Positions 40,890 through 49,533 of a stretch of 64,000 nucleotides of DNA are shown piece by piece (position 1 is the stretch's first letter; every line of letters starts with the position of its first letter). Source of the stretch: Rhizobium freirei PRF 81 (GTDB lineage Bacteria; Pseudomonadota; Alphaproteobacteria; Rhizobiales; Rhizobiaceae). The stretch is from NCBI RefSeq assembly GCF_000359745.1, contig NZ_AQHN01000084.1, positions 248,001 through 312,000 of the forward strand, read 5' to 3'. Under the pieces are notes generated by a model, which was not told the origin of the DNA, made no database searches, and saw nothing but the letters and a program-made list of their open reading frames with translations. The translations under genes were made by a program, and so were the position numbers.

Positions 40890-42047
40890 ATGGCAACGAA
40901 GCCGATCGGTATCATCATGCACGGCATCACCGGCCGCATGGGCTACAATCAGCATCTGGTGCGTTCGATCCTGGCGATCCGTGAGCAGGGTGGGGTCCTG
41001 TTGGCAAATGGCGACCGGCTGATGCCTGAGCCGGTGCTCGTCGGCCGCAATGCGGAAAAGATCGAGGCGATCGCCCGGAAGCATGGTCTTTCCAAGACGA
41101 CGACCGATCTCGATGCCGCGCTTGCCGATCCGAACAACACGATCTTCTTCGATGCCGGCTCGACGCAGATGCGCGTCGAACTGCTCGAGCGGGCGATCGC
41201 CGCCGGCAAGCATGTTTATTGTGAAAAGCCGATCTCCGAGACGCTGGAGGAGGCGCTATCGGTCGCCGCTTCGGCGGAACGTGCCGGCGTCAAGAACGGC
41301 GTGGTCCAGGACAAGCTTTACCTGCCGGGCCTGCGCAAGATCGCCATGCTGCGCGACAGCGGCTTCTTCGGCAAGATCCTCTCCGTGCGCGGCGAGTTCG
41401 GCTACTGGGTGTTCGAAGGCGATTGGGGCGTCAAGGCGCAGCGTCCTTCCTGGAATTACCGCAGACAAGAGGGCGGCGGCATGATCCTCGATATGCTCCC
41501 GCATTGGCGCTACGTGCTCGACAATCTGTTCGGCGAGGTCAAGTCCGTCAGCTGCCTCGGCGCCACCCATATTCCGAGCCGCGTCGATGAGAACGGCAAG
41601 ACCTACGTCGCCGATGCCGACGATGCCGCCTATGCCACCTTCGAGCTCGAAGGCGGCGTTATCGCCCATATCAATTCCTCCTGGGCGGTGCGCGTCCGTC
41701 GCGACGATCTCGTCACCTTCCAGGTTGACGGCACGCATGGTTCCGCCGTCTGCGGCCTGATGCGCTGCTGGACGCAGCATCGGGTCAATACGCCGAAGCC
41801 GGTCTGGAACCCCGACCAGCCGCAGCCGATCAACTTCTTCGACACTTGGGACGAGGTGCCGGACACGCAGGTCTTCGACAATGGTTTCAAGGCGCAATGG
41901 GAAGACTATCTGCGCCATATCGCCGAGGATGCGCCGTGGAAATTCACGCTTCGCGAAGGCGCCAAGGGCGTACAGCTGGCGGAACTGGCGCAGCAGAGCT
42001 GGGCCGAGCGTCGCTGGGTCGATGTTCCCGCGCTTTCTGCTCTCTGA
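40890..42047 (+). CDS. Gfo/Idh/MocA family NAD(P)-dependent dehydrogenase
   Basis: A 385-residue oxidoreductase. The N-terminal dinucleotide site is I-G-I-I-M-H-G-I-T-G-R-M-G, with H-G-x-x-G instead of the commoner G-x-G-x-x-G. The family motif E-K-P is in K-H-V-Y-C-E-K-P-I-S-E near 110, and the C-terminal domain has the long beta sheet (G-G-G-M-I-L-D-M-L-P-H-W-R-Y near 195). Such enzymes oxidise sugars, inositols or sugar acids. It is the first gene of the operon with the DUF993 protein (12 bases on) and an isomerase. The substrate is unknown but is probably a polyol or sugar whose keto product is passed to the next enzymes. Confidence 0.9.
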   Translation: MATKPIGIIMHGITGRMGYNQHLVRSILAIREQGGVLLANGDRLMPEPVLVGRNAEKIEAIARKHGLSKTTTDLDAALADPNNTIFFDAGSTQMRVELLERAIAAGKHVYCEKPISETLEEALSVAASAERAGVKNGVVQDKLYLPGLRKIAMLRDSGFFGKILSVRGEFGYWVFEGDWGVKAQRPSWNYRRQEGGGMILDMLPHWRYVLDNLFGEVKSVSCLGATHIPSRVDENGKTYVADADDAAYATFELEGGVIAHINSSWAVRVRRDDLVTFQVDGTHGSAVCGLMRCWTQHRVNTPKPVWNPDQPQPINFFDTWDEVPDTQVFDNGFKAQWEDYLRHIAEDAPWKFTLREGAKGVQLAELAQQSWAERRWVDVPALSAL

Positions 42048-42059
42048 GGAGCCGGTATC

Positions 42060-43235
42060 ATGACGAGAAGCCTTCGCTTGCCAGTGGCTGGCGGCACGCT
42101 TGCCGACTTCACGCCGATCAACGCGCCGGTGAGCGCTCCCTTAAAGCCGGCCGGCGGTCATCGGTTCAATCGCGTCGCCTATGCCGCCGCTCATGTCGTC
42201 GTAGATCCCTTCGCCGACAACGATCCGTGGCTTGACCGCAATATCGACTGGGAGCGCACGATCGCCTTCCGCGAATATCTCTGGGATCTCGGTCTCGGCG
42301 TCGCGGAGGCGATGGATACGGCGCAGCGTGGCATGGGTCTCGACTGGGCCGGTGCCAGGGAGCTGATCGCGCATGCCCAATCGGCGGCGCGTGGCCGGCC
42401 GGATGCCATGATCGCCTATGGTGCCGGCACCGACCATTTGCCGCCAGGCCCGGATGTCACGATCGACGATGTCATTCGTGCCTATGAAGAGCAGGTTGCC
42501 TATGTCGAAGGGCAGGGCGGACGCATCATCATGATGGCAAGCCGTGCGCTTGCTGCGGCTGCCAAGGGCCCCGACGATTACGCCCGCGTCTACGACCGCA
42601 TTCTCGGGCAGGTCAGGGAGCCGGTGATGATCCACTGGCTCGGCTCGATGTTCGATCCGGCGCTCGCCGGCTATTGGGGATCGACTGACGATATGCAGGC
42701 GATGGAAACGGCCGTCGCGATCATCAACCAGAACGCCGCCAAGGTCGATGGCGTCAAGATCTCCTTGCTTTCGGCCGAGAAGGAAATCGTCATGCGCCGG
42801 CGGCTGGATCCGTCGGTGAAGATGTATACCGGCGACGATTTCAACTATGCCGAACTGATCGCCGGCGACGAACAGGGCTATTCGCATGCGCTGCTCGGCA
42901 TCTTTGATGCCATCGCCCCTGCCGCAAGTGCCGCCCTCGCGAAGCTTGCCGAGAACGATCTCGATGCCTTTCATCAGATACTGGCGCCGACCGTTCCGCT
43001 GTCGCGTCATATCTTCAAGGCGCCGACACGCTTCTACAAGACCGGCGTCGTCTTCCTTGCCTATCTCAACGGCTTCCAGGATCATTTCCAGATGCTTGGC
43101 GGCCAGCAGAGCACGCGCTCCATCCTGCATCTCTCGGAGCTTTTCCGATTGGCGGATGCGGCGCGCGTACTGCGCGATCCGGATCAGGCGGTGCGTCGGA
43201 TGAAGGCCATCCTAGCCACAGTCGGCATCGAATAG
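42060..43235 (+). CDS. DUF993 / dihydrodipicolinate-synthase-like TIM-barrel protein
   Basis: The 391-residue protein is of the DUF993 family, distantly related to DapA-type class I aldolases. The best Schiff-base candidate is Lys233 in A-A-K-V-D-G-V-K-I-S-L-L, the place of the G-x-K-x-x-S motif in DapA. Other conserved-looking segments are A-Y-G-A-G-T-D-H-L-P near 120 and M-Y-T-G-D-D-F-N-Y near 255. If it works like DapA it would make or break a carbon-carbon bond next to a keto group, suiting a step after the neighbouring dehydrogenase. Its TAG stop is the first three bases of an intergenic repeat. Confidence 0.82.
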   Translation: MTRSLRLPVAGGTLADFTPINAPVSAPLKPAGGHRFNRVAYAAAHVVVDPFADNDPWLDRNIDWERTIAFREYLWDLGLGVAEAMDTAQRGMGLDWAGARELIAHAQSAARGRPDAMIAYGAGTDHLPPGPDVTIDDVIRAYEEQVAYVEGQGGRIIMMASRALAAAAKGPDDYARVYDRILGQVREPVMIHWLGSMFDPALAGYWGSTDDMQAMETAVAIINQNAAKVDGVKISLLSAEKEIVMRRRLDPSVKMYTGDDFNYAELIAGDEQGYSHALLGIFDAIAPAASAALAKLAENDLDAFHQILAPTVPLSRHIFKAPTRFYKTGVVFLAYLNGFQDHFQMLGGQQSTRSILHLSELFRLADAARVLRDPDQAVRRMKAILATVGIE

Positions 43236-43336
43236 AGCATTTCCAGGAAAAGTGCGTAGCGGTTTTCCGTCCGGAATGTGCTGGGAAATAGGGAAATAGA
43301 GCGTTTTCGCGATTCGAAGAAAAGCGGAAGGGCTCT
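43233..43336. repeat. Rhizobial intergenic repeat (TAGAGC...GCTCT) within the operon
   Basis: The stretch runs from TAGAGCATTTCCAGG to GAAGGGCTCT, with short inverted termini AGAGC/GCTCT and inner blocks GCGGTTTTCCGTCCGGAA and CGCGATTCGAAGAAAAGCGG. The form (TAGAGCATTTCC, AAAAGTGCGNAGCGGTTTTCCG, GATTCGAAGAAAAGCGG) is one I recognise as a dispersed, non-coding element of Rhizobium genomes. It fills nearly all of the gap between the DUF993 gene and the isomerase gene. Confidence 0.7.
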
Positions 43337-43367
43337 GGCGGAAAAGCGATTGGGGAGGAGCAGCGCA

Positions 43368-44192
43368 ATGGCCGTAGAAGGTCTATCCATCAATCTGGCG
43401 ACGGTGCGCCAGCAATATGACATGCGCCAGGCGGTCGAAGCCTGCCTGAAGCAGGATATCGTCGCGATCGCTCCCTGGCGCGATCAGGTTCACAAGATCG
43501 GTCTTGCCGAAGCCGCCAGGATCGTTGCCGACAACAAGCTCAGGGTGACGGGCCTTTGCCGCGGCGGCATGTTTCCGGCTGTTGATGCTGAGGGCCGGGC
43601 CGCGGCGATCGATGACAACAAGCGGGCGATCGATGAGGCGGCGGCGTTGAATGCCGACTGCCTTGTCCTTGTCGTCGGCGGATTGCCTGCTGGATCGAAG
43701 AATATCGCCCATGCTCGCGAGATGGTGGCCGATGGTATCGCCGCGATCCTGCCGCATGCCCGCAGCGCCGGCATCCCGTTGGCGATCGAGCCGCTGCATC
43801 CGATGTATGCCGCCGACCGTGCCTGTGTGAACACGCTGGAGCAGGCACTCGACATCTGCGATTTGCTCGGCGCTGGCATCGGTGTCGCTATCGACGTCTA
43901 TCATGTCTGGTGGGATCCGAAGCTTCACCAACAGATTGCCCGCGCCGGTGCCGGCGGACGAATCCTCGCACATCATATCTGCGATTGGCTTGTGCCGACC
44001 ACGGACCTGCTTCTTGATCGCGGCATGATGGGCGACGGCGTCATCGACCTCAAGCGCATTCGCGCCGAGATCGAGAAGGCGGGCTTCTTCGGTCTGCAGG
44101 AAGTCGAGATCTTCTCCGAGAACAATTGGTGGAAGCGACCGGGCGAAGAGGTTTTATCCACCTGCGTCGAGCGTTTCCGCAGTGTTTGCTGA
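43368..44192 (+). CDS. Sugar phosphate isomerase/epimerase (xylose isomerase-like TIM barrel)
   Basis: A 274-residue AP-endonuclease-2-type TIM barrel. Metal-ligand segments are visible: L-A-I-E-P-L-H-P near 143, V-A-I-D-V-Y-H-V-W-W-D near 180 and L-Q-E-V-E-I-F near 245, which give the Glu/Asp/His set of isomerases such as IolE, IolI and hydroxypyruvate isomerase. W-R-D-Q near 40 is also typical. ATG 43368 follows GGGGAGGAGCAGCGC, a strong ribosome binding site; the longer open frame upstream lies in the repeat element. It is the last gene of the TetR-flanked operon. Confidence 0.88.
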   Translation: MAVEGLSINLATVRQQYDMRQAVEACLKQDIVAIAPWRDQVHKIGLAEAARIVADNKLRVTGLCRGGMFPAVDAEGRAAAIDDNKRAIDEAAALNADCLVLVVGGLPAGSKNIAHAREMVADGIAAILPHARSAGIPLAIEPLHPMYAADRACVNTLEQALDICDLLGAGIGVAIDVYHVWWDPKLHQQIARAGAGGRILAHHICDWLVPTTDLLLDRGMMGDGVIDLKRIRAEIEKAGFFGLQEVEIFSENNWWKRPGEEVLSTCVERFRSVC

Positions 44193-44226
44193 GCCGTAGT
44201 GGCTACAATGAATCGCCAACAAAAAA

Positions 44227-44249
44227 GCCGGACCAACAAGTGGCCCGGC
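44227..44249 (-). terminator. Terminator between convergent isomerase and binding-protein genes
   Basis: On the minus strand GCCGGGCCA and TGGTCCGGC pair over 9 positions (one G-U) and are followed by TTTTTT, the complement of 44221-44226. It lies 27 bases after the binding-protein stop. On the plus strand one A-C mismatch weakens the stem. Confidence 0.75.
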
Positions 44250-44276
44250 TCCATCGCAAAGCGTTGATGTAATGGC

Positions 44277-45383
44277 TTATTCGGCCGAAACGATCTTGCC
44301 GTCCTGCCACTTGTAGAGCGAGAAGCTCTGCGAGGTGAGGTCGCCGGTTTCGCCATAGGTCACCTTGCCGATGGCGGTATCGACGGGCTCGCCCTTCTTG
44401 AGTGCGGTGGCGACGGCATCGGCGTTGTCAGCCTTGCCGGCCTTCTCGATACCGGCCTTCAGCACCTGTACGGCGGCATAGGCGTTGAGCGTGAAGGCTT
44501 CCGCTGGAATGTTGCGTGCCTTGAGGGCGGCAACGGCCGTCTGCGAATCCGGGTTCTTCAGAGCGTCGGACGCGTTGGTGAAGAGGGTGCCGGCAGCCGA
44601 GTTGTTGGCGATCGCCCAATATTCGGTGTTGGACAGACCGTCGCCGCCGATGATCTGCGCCTTGACGGAAATGTCATGCAGCTGGCGGGCCAGAAGGCCG
44701 GCTTCCGGATGATAGCCGCCGAAGTAGATAACTTCGACGCCGGCCTGCTTCAGTTTTGCCGTCAGGGCGCTGTAGTCCTTTTCGCCGGGGGTCAGGGAGT
44801 CGGCGAGCACTTCGGTCACGCCGCCCTTGTTGAGCGTCGTCTTGAAGGCTTTTGCCAGGCCCTTGCCGTAGGCGCCCTTGTCGTCAAGGATGGCGATCTT
44901 CTTGTCCTTGAAGTTCTTCACAACGTAGTTGGCAGCGACAGTGGCCTGCTGGTCGTCGCGGCCGCAGGTGCGCAGGATATTGGTCAGTCCGCGATTGGTC
45001 AGGTCCGGAGCGGTTGCGGTCGGCGTAACCATCAGGATGCCGTTTTCGGCAAGCGCATCGGAAACCGGGATGGCAACGCCCGAGGTGACCGGGCCGACGA
45101 CGAAGCGGATGTTGTCGCCAACAAAGCCGTTGGCGACGGATACGCCCTGCTTCGGGTCGCCGGCATCGTCGCCGAGCTTCAGGACGAGCTTCTGGCCGAG
45201 AACGCCGCCGCTTTTGTTGATCTCGTCGACGGCGGTCTGCGCGCCGTTCTTGACCTGGTCGCCGTAGGCGGCGACCGGACCGGTCAGCGGCGCGATGAGG
45301 CCGATTGTGATGTCCGCATGTGCGAGAGGTGCGAAGGCCAGCGAAGCGACGAAGGTCGCGGCCGTCAGTGTCTTCAGACTCAT
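44277..45383 (-). CDS. Branched-chain amino acid ABC transporter substrate-binding protein (LivK-like)
   Basis: A 368-residue exported protein with signal peptide (T-L-T-A-A-T-F-V-A-S-L-A-F-A-P-L-A-H-A, cleavage before D-I-T-I-G). The mature part has the LIV-binding pattern I-G-L-I-A-P-L-T-G-P-V-A-A-Y-G-D-Q near 30 and G-P-V-T-S-G-V-A-I-P-V near 96. Permease and ATPase genes are not adjacent, so it either shares a transporter encoded elsewhere, as rhizobial LivK/BraC proteins often do, or was separated from one. The AAGGAGAGATAAC ribosome binding site is strong. The 294 bases upstream to rhaK carry no gene I can support, only a near-palindrome TTCCTGTAGGAA at 45542-45553. Confidence 0.9.
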   Translation of the reverse strand: MSLKTLTAATFVASLAFAPLAHADITIGLIAPLTGPVAAYGDQVKNGAQTAVDEINKSGGVLGQKLVLKLGDDAGDPKQGVSVANGFVGDNIRFVVGPVTSGVAIPVSDALAENGILMVTPTATAPDLTNRGLTNILRTCGRDDQQATVAANYVVKNFKDKKIAILDDKGAYGKGLAKAFKTTLNKGGVTEVLADSLTPGEKDYSALTAKLKQAGVEVIYFGGYHPEAGLLARQLHDISVKAQIIGGDGLSNTEYWAIANNSAAGTLFTNASDALKNPDSQTAVAALKARNIPAEAFTLNAYAAVQVLKAGIEKAGKADNADAVATALKKGEPVDTAIGKVTYGETGDLTSQSFSLYKWQDGKIVSAE

Positions 45384-45677
45384 GTTATCTCTCCTTGGAT
45401 GGGCGCGGCATCGCCCTTTGAACCTCCCTGCCTGTCTCGAAGCGCAACTGCCGTAAGCGCCTCCCTAAGGAGACAGGATTGGCATTGAAGCCGATGATCG
45501 CTTTCGGACATTTTTGACCTCAAAAGCGTTCATGAGAGTATTTCCTGTAGGAATGTTGCGACGATTCCGCAAGAAAATAACCGTCGCGAAGACAATTTCG
45601 ACGATTTTTCGGGAATTTTCATCGAGTGATGGTTGCCGCAACCTTACAGGCAGGGGTTGCGATCCATGTCGCCACAC

Positions 45678-47081
45678 CTATCCGATGGGCTGCCCGCTAT
45701 GGCTCAGCGCCTCGCGCCATGCTTTTCGATAGTCGCCGAGCCCTGGCAGCTCGGCGCGAACAGGTGCGTTTTCAATCGTCGAGTGGGAGTGAATACCGGT
45801 CAGCAGGGCGGCGCCCTGGCTGGTTCCCGTCGAGTCGGGCAGAGCGATGACCTGGGCGCCCGTCAGCGCGGCCATGGCGATCAGATAGGCGCGATTGGTG
45901 GCAAATGGTCCCTCGACGAAGACCGGCCCCTTGGCTCCGATCAGGCCGAGGCAGGCTTCCGTCATCAGAGCGAGATAGAGGCTGACGGCCGAAAGGCGTT
46001 CGGCAGTGTGTGCCGAGGCCTCACCGATCCAGCGCATCTTGCTGCCCGGAAAGGGCCCGGAGCCCGCGACGACATTGGGGAGCAGCATAAGCTTCTTTTC
46101 GATCACCCGTTCGAGCGCAGCTACAATGGCGTCCGACGGCGCCGTGCCGATCTCCGCCGCCAGGATTTCGAATTCGCGACCGCCCATGAAGCGGGACGAG
46201 GGCACGGCGCTGCCATAAGCATCGACATTGGCAAGAACATCACGCTCGGGATCGAGGTGGCCGAGATCGCCGCCGACGGCAAAGCTGATCACCCATGTTC
46301 CCGTCGATACGACGGCGAAGGGTGCTTCGTTCTCGATGAGGTGCGGCAGCAGCGAGGCGTTGGAATCATGGATGCCGCAATAGACAGGGACCGACGCAGC
46401 CAGGCCGATCTGCGCGGCAAGCGCAGGCAGCACCGGCCCGAGAGCGTCGAATGCCGAGCGCACGGGTGCCATCAGCTCGCGAATGCCAAGCGTATCGACG
46501 AGCGAGGAATAGGCACCCGTTGTCGGATTCCAGAGATCGGTATGGCAGCCGAGCGAGGTAACCTCATTCGCGGCAACGCCCGTCAGGCGATACGCCCAAT
46601 ATTGCGGGTAAGTCAGAATTGCCGCGACGCGAGCGAAATCCTCGGGGAAGGCGCTCTTCTGATAGTGGAGTTGCGCACCGACATTCAGGCCACCCGAGAG
46701 CCCTGGTGAGAAGGTTTCGGCAAAAGCCGGGCGCAATTGCCCGTAAGCCTGTTGAATGGGCAGCGGGTAGGTGTGTTCATAATCGAGCACAGGCAAGGCA
46801 AGATCGCCATCTGCGTCGAGCAGAACAGCGGAGGCGCCATGCGTGGTGATCGATATTGCGTCGAAACCGGGAACCGCCGCAAAGCTCTTCAGAGCCTCGA
46901 TGATGAAGGACCACAGCCGTTCGATATCGTAGTGCGGGTAGGGGGCGGTTTTGAGCACACCGTTGTTGGTTTTGACGGCAGCGATTTCCGCGCCGGTCCG
47001 GGCATCGAGCACAACGACTTTGGCATTTGTCTTGCCGATGTCGATGACGGCGATATGGCGATAGGTTGATACGGCGGTCAT
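45678..47081 (-). CDS. rhaK: L-rhamnulose kinase RhaK (FGGY family)
   Basis: A 467-residue FGGY carbohydrate kinase. The first phosphate motif is V-I-D-I-G-K-T-N-A-K-V near residue 12; the second domain has S-T-G-T-W-V-I-S near 261 and the adenosine loop around V-F-V-E-G-P-F near 385. It phosphorylates rhamnulose at C1, before aldol cleavage. In Rhizobium leguminosarum this kinase is also required for activity of the rhamnose ABC transporter. It is the last gene of rhaRSTPQUK and overlaps rhaU by four bases. It is shorter and different in sequence from enteric RhaB. Confidence 0.92.
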   Translation of the reverse strand: MTAVSTYRHIAVIDIGKTNAKVVVLDARTGAEIAAVKTNNGVLKTAPYPHYDIERLWSFIIEALKSFAAVPGFDAISITTHGASAVLLDADGDLALPVLDYEHTYPLPIQQAYGQLRPAFAETFSPGLSGGLNVGAQLHYQKSAFPEDFARVAAILTYPQYWAYRLTGVAANEVTSLGCHTDLWNPTTGAYSSLVDTLGIRELMAPVRSAFDALGPVLPALAAQIGLAASVPVYCGIHDSNASLLPHLIENEAPFAVVSTGTWVISFAVGGDLGHLDPERDVLANVDAYGSAVPSSRFMGGREFEILAAEIGTAPSDAIVAALERVIEKKLMLLPNVVAGSGPFPGSKMRWIGEASAHTAERLSAVSLYLALMTEACLGLIGAKGPVFVEGPFATNRAYLIAMAALTGAQVIALPDSTGTSQGAALLTGIHSHSTIENAPVRAELPGLGDYRKAWREALSHSGQPIG

Positions 47082-47404
47082 GGCAGATGAAAGACCGCAA
47101 CGAGATCGCTCTGAACGGGCGAGTTATCGGGATTGGTCGCCATGATATCGGCCATGTGTGCCCACCATTTCTTCATGACGGGATGTTCGGGCAGGCTCGC
47201 CATGGTGTGATCCTTCGGTCGCGTCAGCACGCCGAAAAGCGTGTTCGTCTCGCGGTCGAGGTGGATGGAATAGTCGCTCACTCCTGCCTGATGCAGCAAG
47301 TCCACAAGTTCAGGCCAGATTTCATCGTGGCGCTTCCTGTATTCCGCCTCCATGCCGCGATTGAGCGTCATCTTGAAGGCGTGGCGTTCGAAGGCTGCGG
47401 TCAT
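47078..47404 (-). CDS. rhaU: L-rhamnose mutarotase RhaU
   Basis: The 108-residue protein has the RhaM/RhaU pattern: F-K-M-T-L-N-R-G-M-E-A-E-Y-R-K-R-H-D-E-I-W-P-E-L near the N-terminus (His26 in R-H-D-E-I-W is the expected catalytic residue), Y-S-I-H-L-D near 46 and a Trp pair in M-K-K-W-W-A-H-M. It interconverts alpha and beta anomers of rhamnose for the isomerase. Start overlaps the rhaQ stop and its stop overlaps the rhaK start (both ATGA), so the tail of the operon is translationally coupled. Confidence 0.93.
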   Translation of the reverse strand: MTAAFERHAFKMTLNRGMEAEYRKRHDEIWPELVDLLHQAGVSDYSIHLDRETNTLFGVLTRPKDHTMASLPEHPVMKKWWAHMADIMATNPDNSPVQSDLVAVFHLP

Positions 47405-48417
47405 TTGGAGCTCATGGTCTTGATGCGCTTGGCGACGATCGGTAGCGCGATGGTGATGATGAGGAGGAGGCCGATGAAGATCGACATGACGATGCCGGGA
47501 ACGTTGAGCAGGCCGAGGCCGAAGGTGACGAGGCCCATCACGAAAGCGGCGATGACGACGCCGCCGATCGTCCCCGAGCCGCCCAGGATCGATATGCCGC
47601 CGAGCACGACCATGGTGACCACTTCCAGTTCCCAGCCGAGCGCGATCGAGGGGCGCGTGGAGCCGAGGCGCGAGGTGAGGCAGACGGCGGCAATACCGCT
47701 CATGATGCCGGTCAGGAGAAAGAGGATGAATTTGACCCGCTCGACCGGAATGCCGGAGAAGCGTGCGGCGAAATCATTATTGCCGATGGTGTAGACTTGG
47801 CGGCCGAAATTCGTCGCATGCAGCAGGATTGCGAAGGCGATTGCGAGAACGATGAAGAGCACGAATTCGAAGGAGAAGACCCAGAGGACATAGCCCTGGC
47901 CGAAATAGGCGAAACTATCCGGATAGTTGCCATAGGCCTTATCGCCAAGCACGATATAGGAAATGCCGCGAAACAGGCTCATCGTGCCGATGGTGACGAC
48001 GATCGACGGCAGTTTCAGTGCGGAAACGAGGAAGCCGTTGAAAATGCCGCAGACGAGACCGACGCTAAGGCCGATGGCCACAAGGCCGGGCGTGCCGACA
48101 CCTAATTGCGCTGCAGCGCCCATCGCCGTCGAGGCGAGCGCGATGATGGCTGCGACCGAGAGATCGATTTCGCCAGCGATGACAAGCAGCGCCATGGCAA
48201 AGGCGATCATTGCCTTTTCGGTGAAATTGAAGGTCGCGTCCGAGAGATTGTAGGGATCGAGGAAATAGGGCGAGGCCAGCGAATTGAAGATGAAGATGGC
48301 GACCGCGACGCCAAGGAGCAGCGTTTCCCAGCTTGCCAGAATGCGTTTGAACGGCGTGCCGAGGCGATCCGGAATGGCGCGCTTTTCCGCCGTTGCCGCT
48401 TGCGAACCGTTGCTCAT
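47401..48417 (-). CDS. rhaQ: Rhamnose ABC transporter permease RhaQ
   Basis: A 338-residue permease of the ribose/rhamnose CUT2 class with about ten helices. The cytoplasmic loop reads N-N-D-F-A-A-R-F-S-G-I-P-V-E-R-V-K, and G-I-S-I-L-G-G-S-G-T-I-G-G-V lies near 280. It has a polar N-terminal stretch of about 28 residues before the first helix. It pairs with RhaP to form a heterodimeric channel; the two genes overlap by four bases. Confidence 0.92.
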   Translation of the reverse strand: MSNGSQAATAEKRAIPDRLGTPFKRILASWETLLLGVAVAIFIFNSLASPYFLDPYNLSDATFNFTEKAMIAFAMALLVIAGEIDLSVAAIIALASTAMGAAAQLGVGTPGLVAIGLSVGLVCGIFNGFLVSALKLPSIVVTIGTMSLFRGISYIVLGDKAYGNYPDSFAYFGQGYVLWVFSFEFVLFIVLAIAFAILLHATNFGRQVYTIGNNDFAARFSGIPVERVKFILFLLTGIMSGIAAVCLTSRLGSTRPSIALGWELEVVTMVVLGGISILGGSGTIGGVVIAAFVMGLVTFGLGLLNVPGIVMSIFIGLLLIITIALPIVAKRIKTMSSK

Positions 48418-49418
48418 GCGATTGCTCCCTCACTGGCAGTGTCTTTTGCGGCCTGATCCCTGAGGATGATGCGGCCGCGGTTGCGTTCGCGCCTGGCGTT
48501 GAAGACGACGGCAAGGATGATGACTGTGCCTGATATCGCCATCTGCGTGAACGGCGAGATGCCGATGACCGGAAGCGCATTCTTGATGACGCCGAGGAAG
48601 AGAGCACCCAGTACCGCACCGGCGACCGAACCGACGCCGCCTGCGATCGAGATGCCGCCAATGACGCAGGCCGCCACGCTGTCGAGCTCGAAGCCGCTGG
48701 CGATATCGACATAGGCGACCGCATAGCGCGACACCCAGAGATAGCTGCTGAGGCCCGCCAGCGCGCCGGACAGTACGAAAGCGAGGAAGCGCGTCCAGCC
48801 AACGTCGATGCCGGCATAAACGGCGGCAACCGGATTGCCGCCGCTGGCATAGGCCGAGCGGCCGAACTGGGTATAGCGCAGCAAGAGATACATCATGAGC
48901 ACGATTGCGATGCCGATCCAGGCAAGCACCGGCAGGCCGAGAAGCGACGTGCGCGGCACGTTCAGGAAGATCGGCGTGAACTGATGGGCATTGACCCAGG
49001 CGCCGCCCGACAGCACGAAGGCCATGCCGCGATAGATCGTCAAGGTGCCAAGGGTGACGACGATCGGCGGGATTTCCAAAGCCCAGACGAGATAGCCGTT
49101 GATGGCGCCGAGAACCGCGCCCATCGCGATTGCCATCACGACCAGTGCGACCAGCGGAATATCGGGATAGGCCGCGTTCAGCATCGCAATCGCCATTCCC
49201 GTCAGCGCCAGGTTGGCGGCGACGGACAGGTCGATCGATTTCGTCAGGATCACCGTCATCTGGGCAAGGGCCAGGATGATGAGGATCGACGTGTCGTTGA
49301 AGATATTGGCGAGATTGGCGGGCTCGGCAAAGCCAGCGGCGCGCGTTGCGAAACCGGCGATCATCACGACGATGATGATGGCGAGCAGTGTTTCGCGCTT
49401 TTTGAGGATGCGTGGCAT
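48414..49418 (-). CDS. rhaP: Rhamnose ABC transporter permease RhaP
   Basis: A 334-residue CUT2 permease starting M-P-R-I-L-K-K-R-E-T-L-L-A-I-I-I. It has the loop G-G-N-P-V-A-A-V-Y-A-G-I-D-V-G-W near 190 and G-G-I-S-I-A-G-G-V-G-S-V-A-G near 255, as in RbsC-type proteins. A GGGAGGACGGG ribosome binding site follows directly after the repeat element that separates it from rhaT. Forms the membrane channel with RhaQ. Confidence 0.92.
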   Translation of the reverse strand: MPRILKKRETLLAIIIVVMIAGFATRAAGFAEPANLANIFNDTSILIILALAQMTVILTKSIDLSVAANLALTGMAIAMLNAAYPDIPLVALVVMAIAMGAVLGAINGYLVWALEIPPIVVTLGTLTIYRGMAFVLSGGAWVNAHQFTPIFLNVPRTSLLGLPVLAWIGIAIVLMMYLLLRYTQFGRSAYASGGNPVAAVYAGIDVGWTRFLAFVLSGALAGLSSYLWVSRYAVAYVDIASGFELDSVAACVIGGISIAGGVGSVAGAVLGALFLGVIKNALPVIGISPFTQMAISGTVIILAVVFNARRERNRGRIILRDQAAKDTASEGAIA

Positions 49419-49429
49419 CCCGTCCTCCC

Positions 49430-49533
49430 TAGAGCATCTTGCAGCCAGGCGTCCTTACCTGGCGTCGCACAAATGCGGCAAAAACAAACAGAGCGAGCGT
49501 TGCGGCTGATCGAAGAAAAGCCCTAACGCTCTA
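49430..49533. repeat. Rhizobial intergenic repeat between rhaT and rhaP
   Basis: Read on the minus strand it starts TAGAGCGTTAGGGC and ends AAGATGCTCTA; termini TAGAGC and GCTCTA are inverted. Inner blocks CCAGGTAAGGACGCCTGG and GCGACGCAAATGCGGCAAAAAC-like sequence match a dispersed non-coding element I associate with rhizobial genomes. The TAG stop codon of rhaT is its first three bases, and the rhaP ribosome binding site follows its far end. Confidence 0.7.

Noticed and set aside
41256..43130. Minus-strand frames of 220 and 329 codons opposite the dehydrogenase and DUF993 genes
   Set aside because: Antisense shadows; no family resemblance and poor fit to the operon structure of the plus strand.
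43278..43367. Extended N-terminus of the sugar-phosphate isomerase from 43278
   Set aside because: Those codons lie in the dispersed repeat element, and a strong ribosome binding site precedes ATG 43368.
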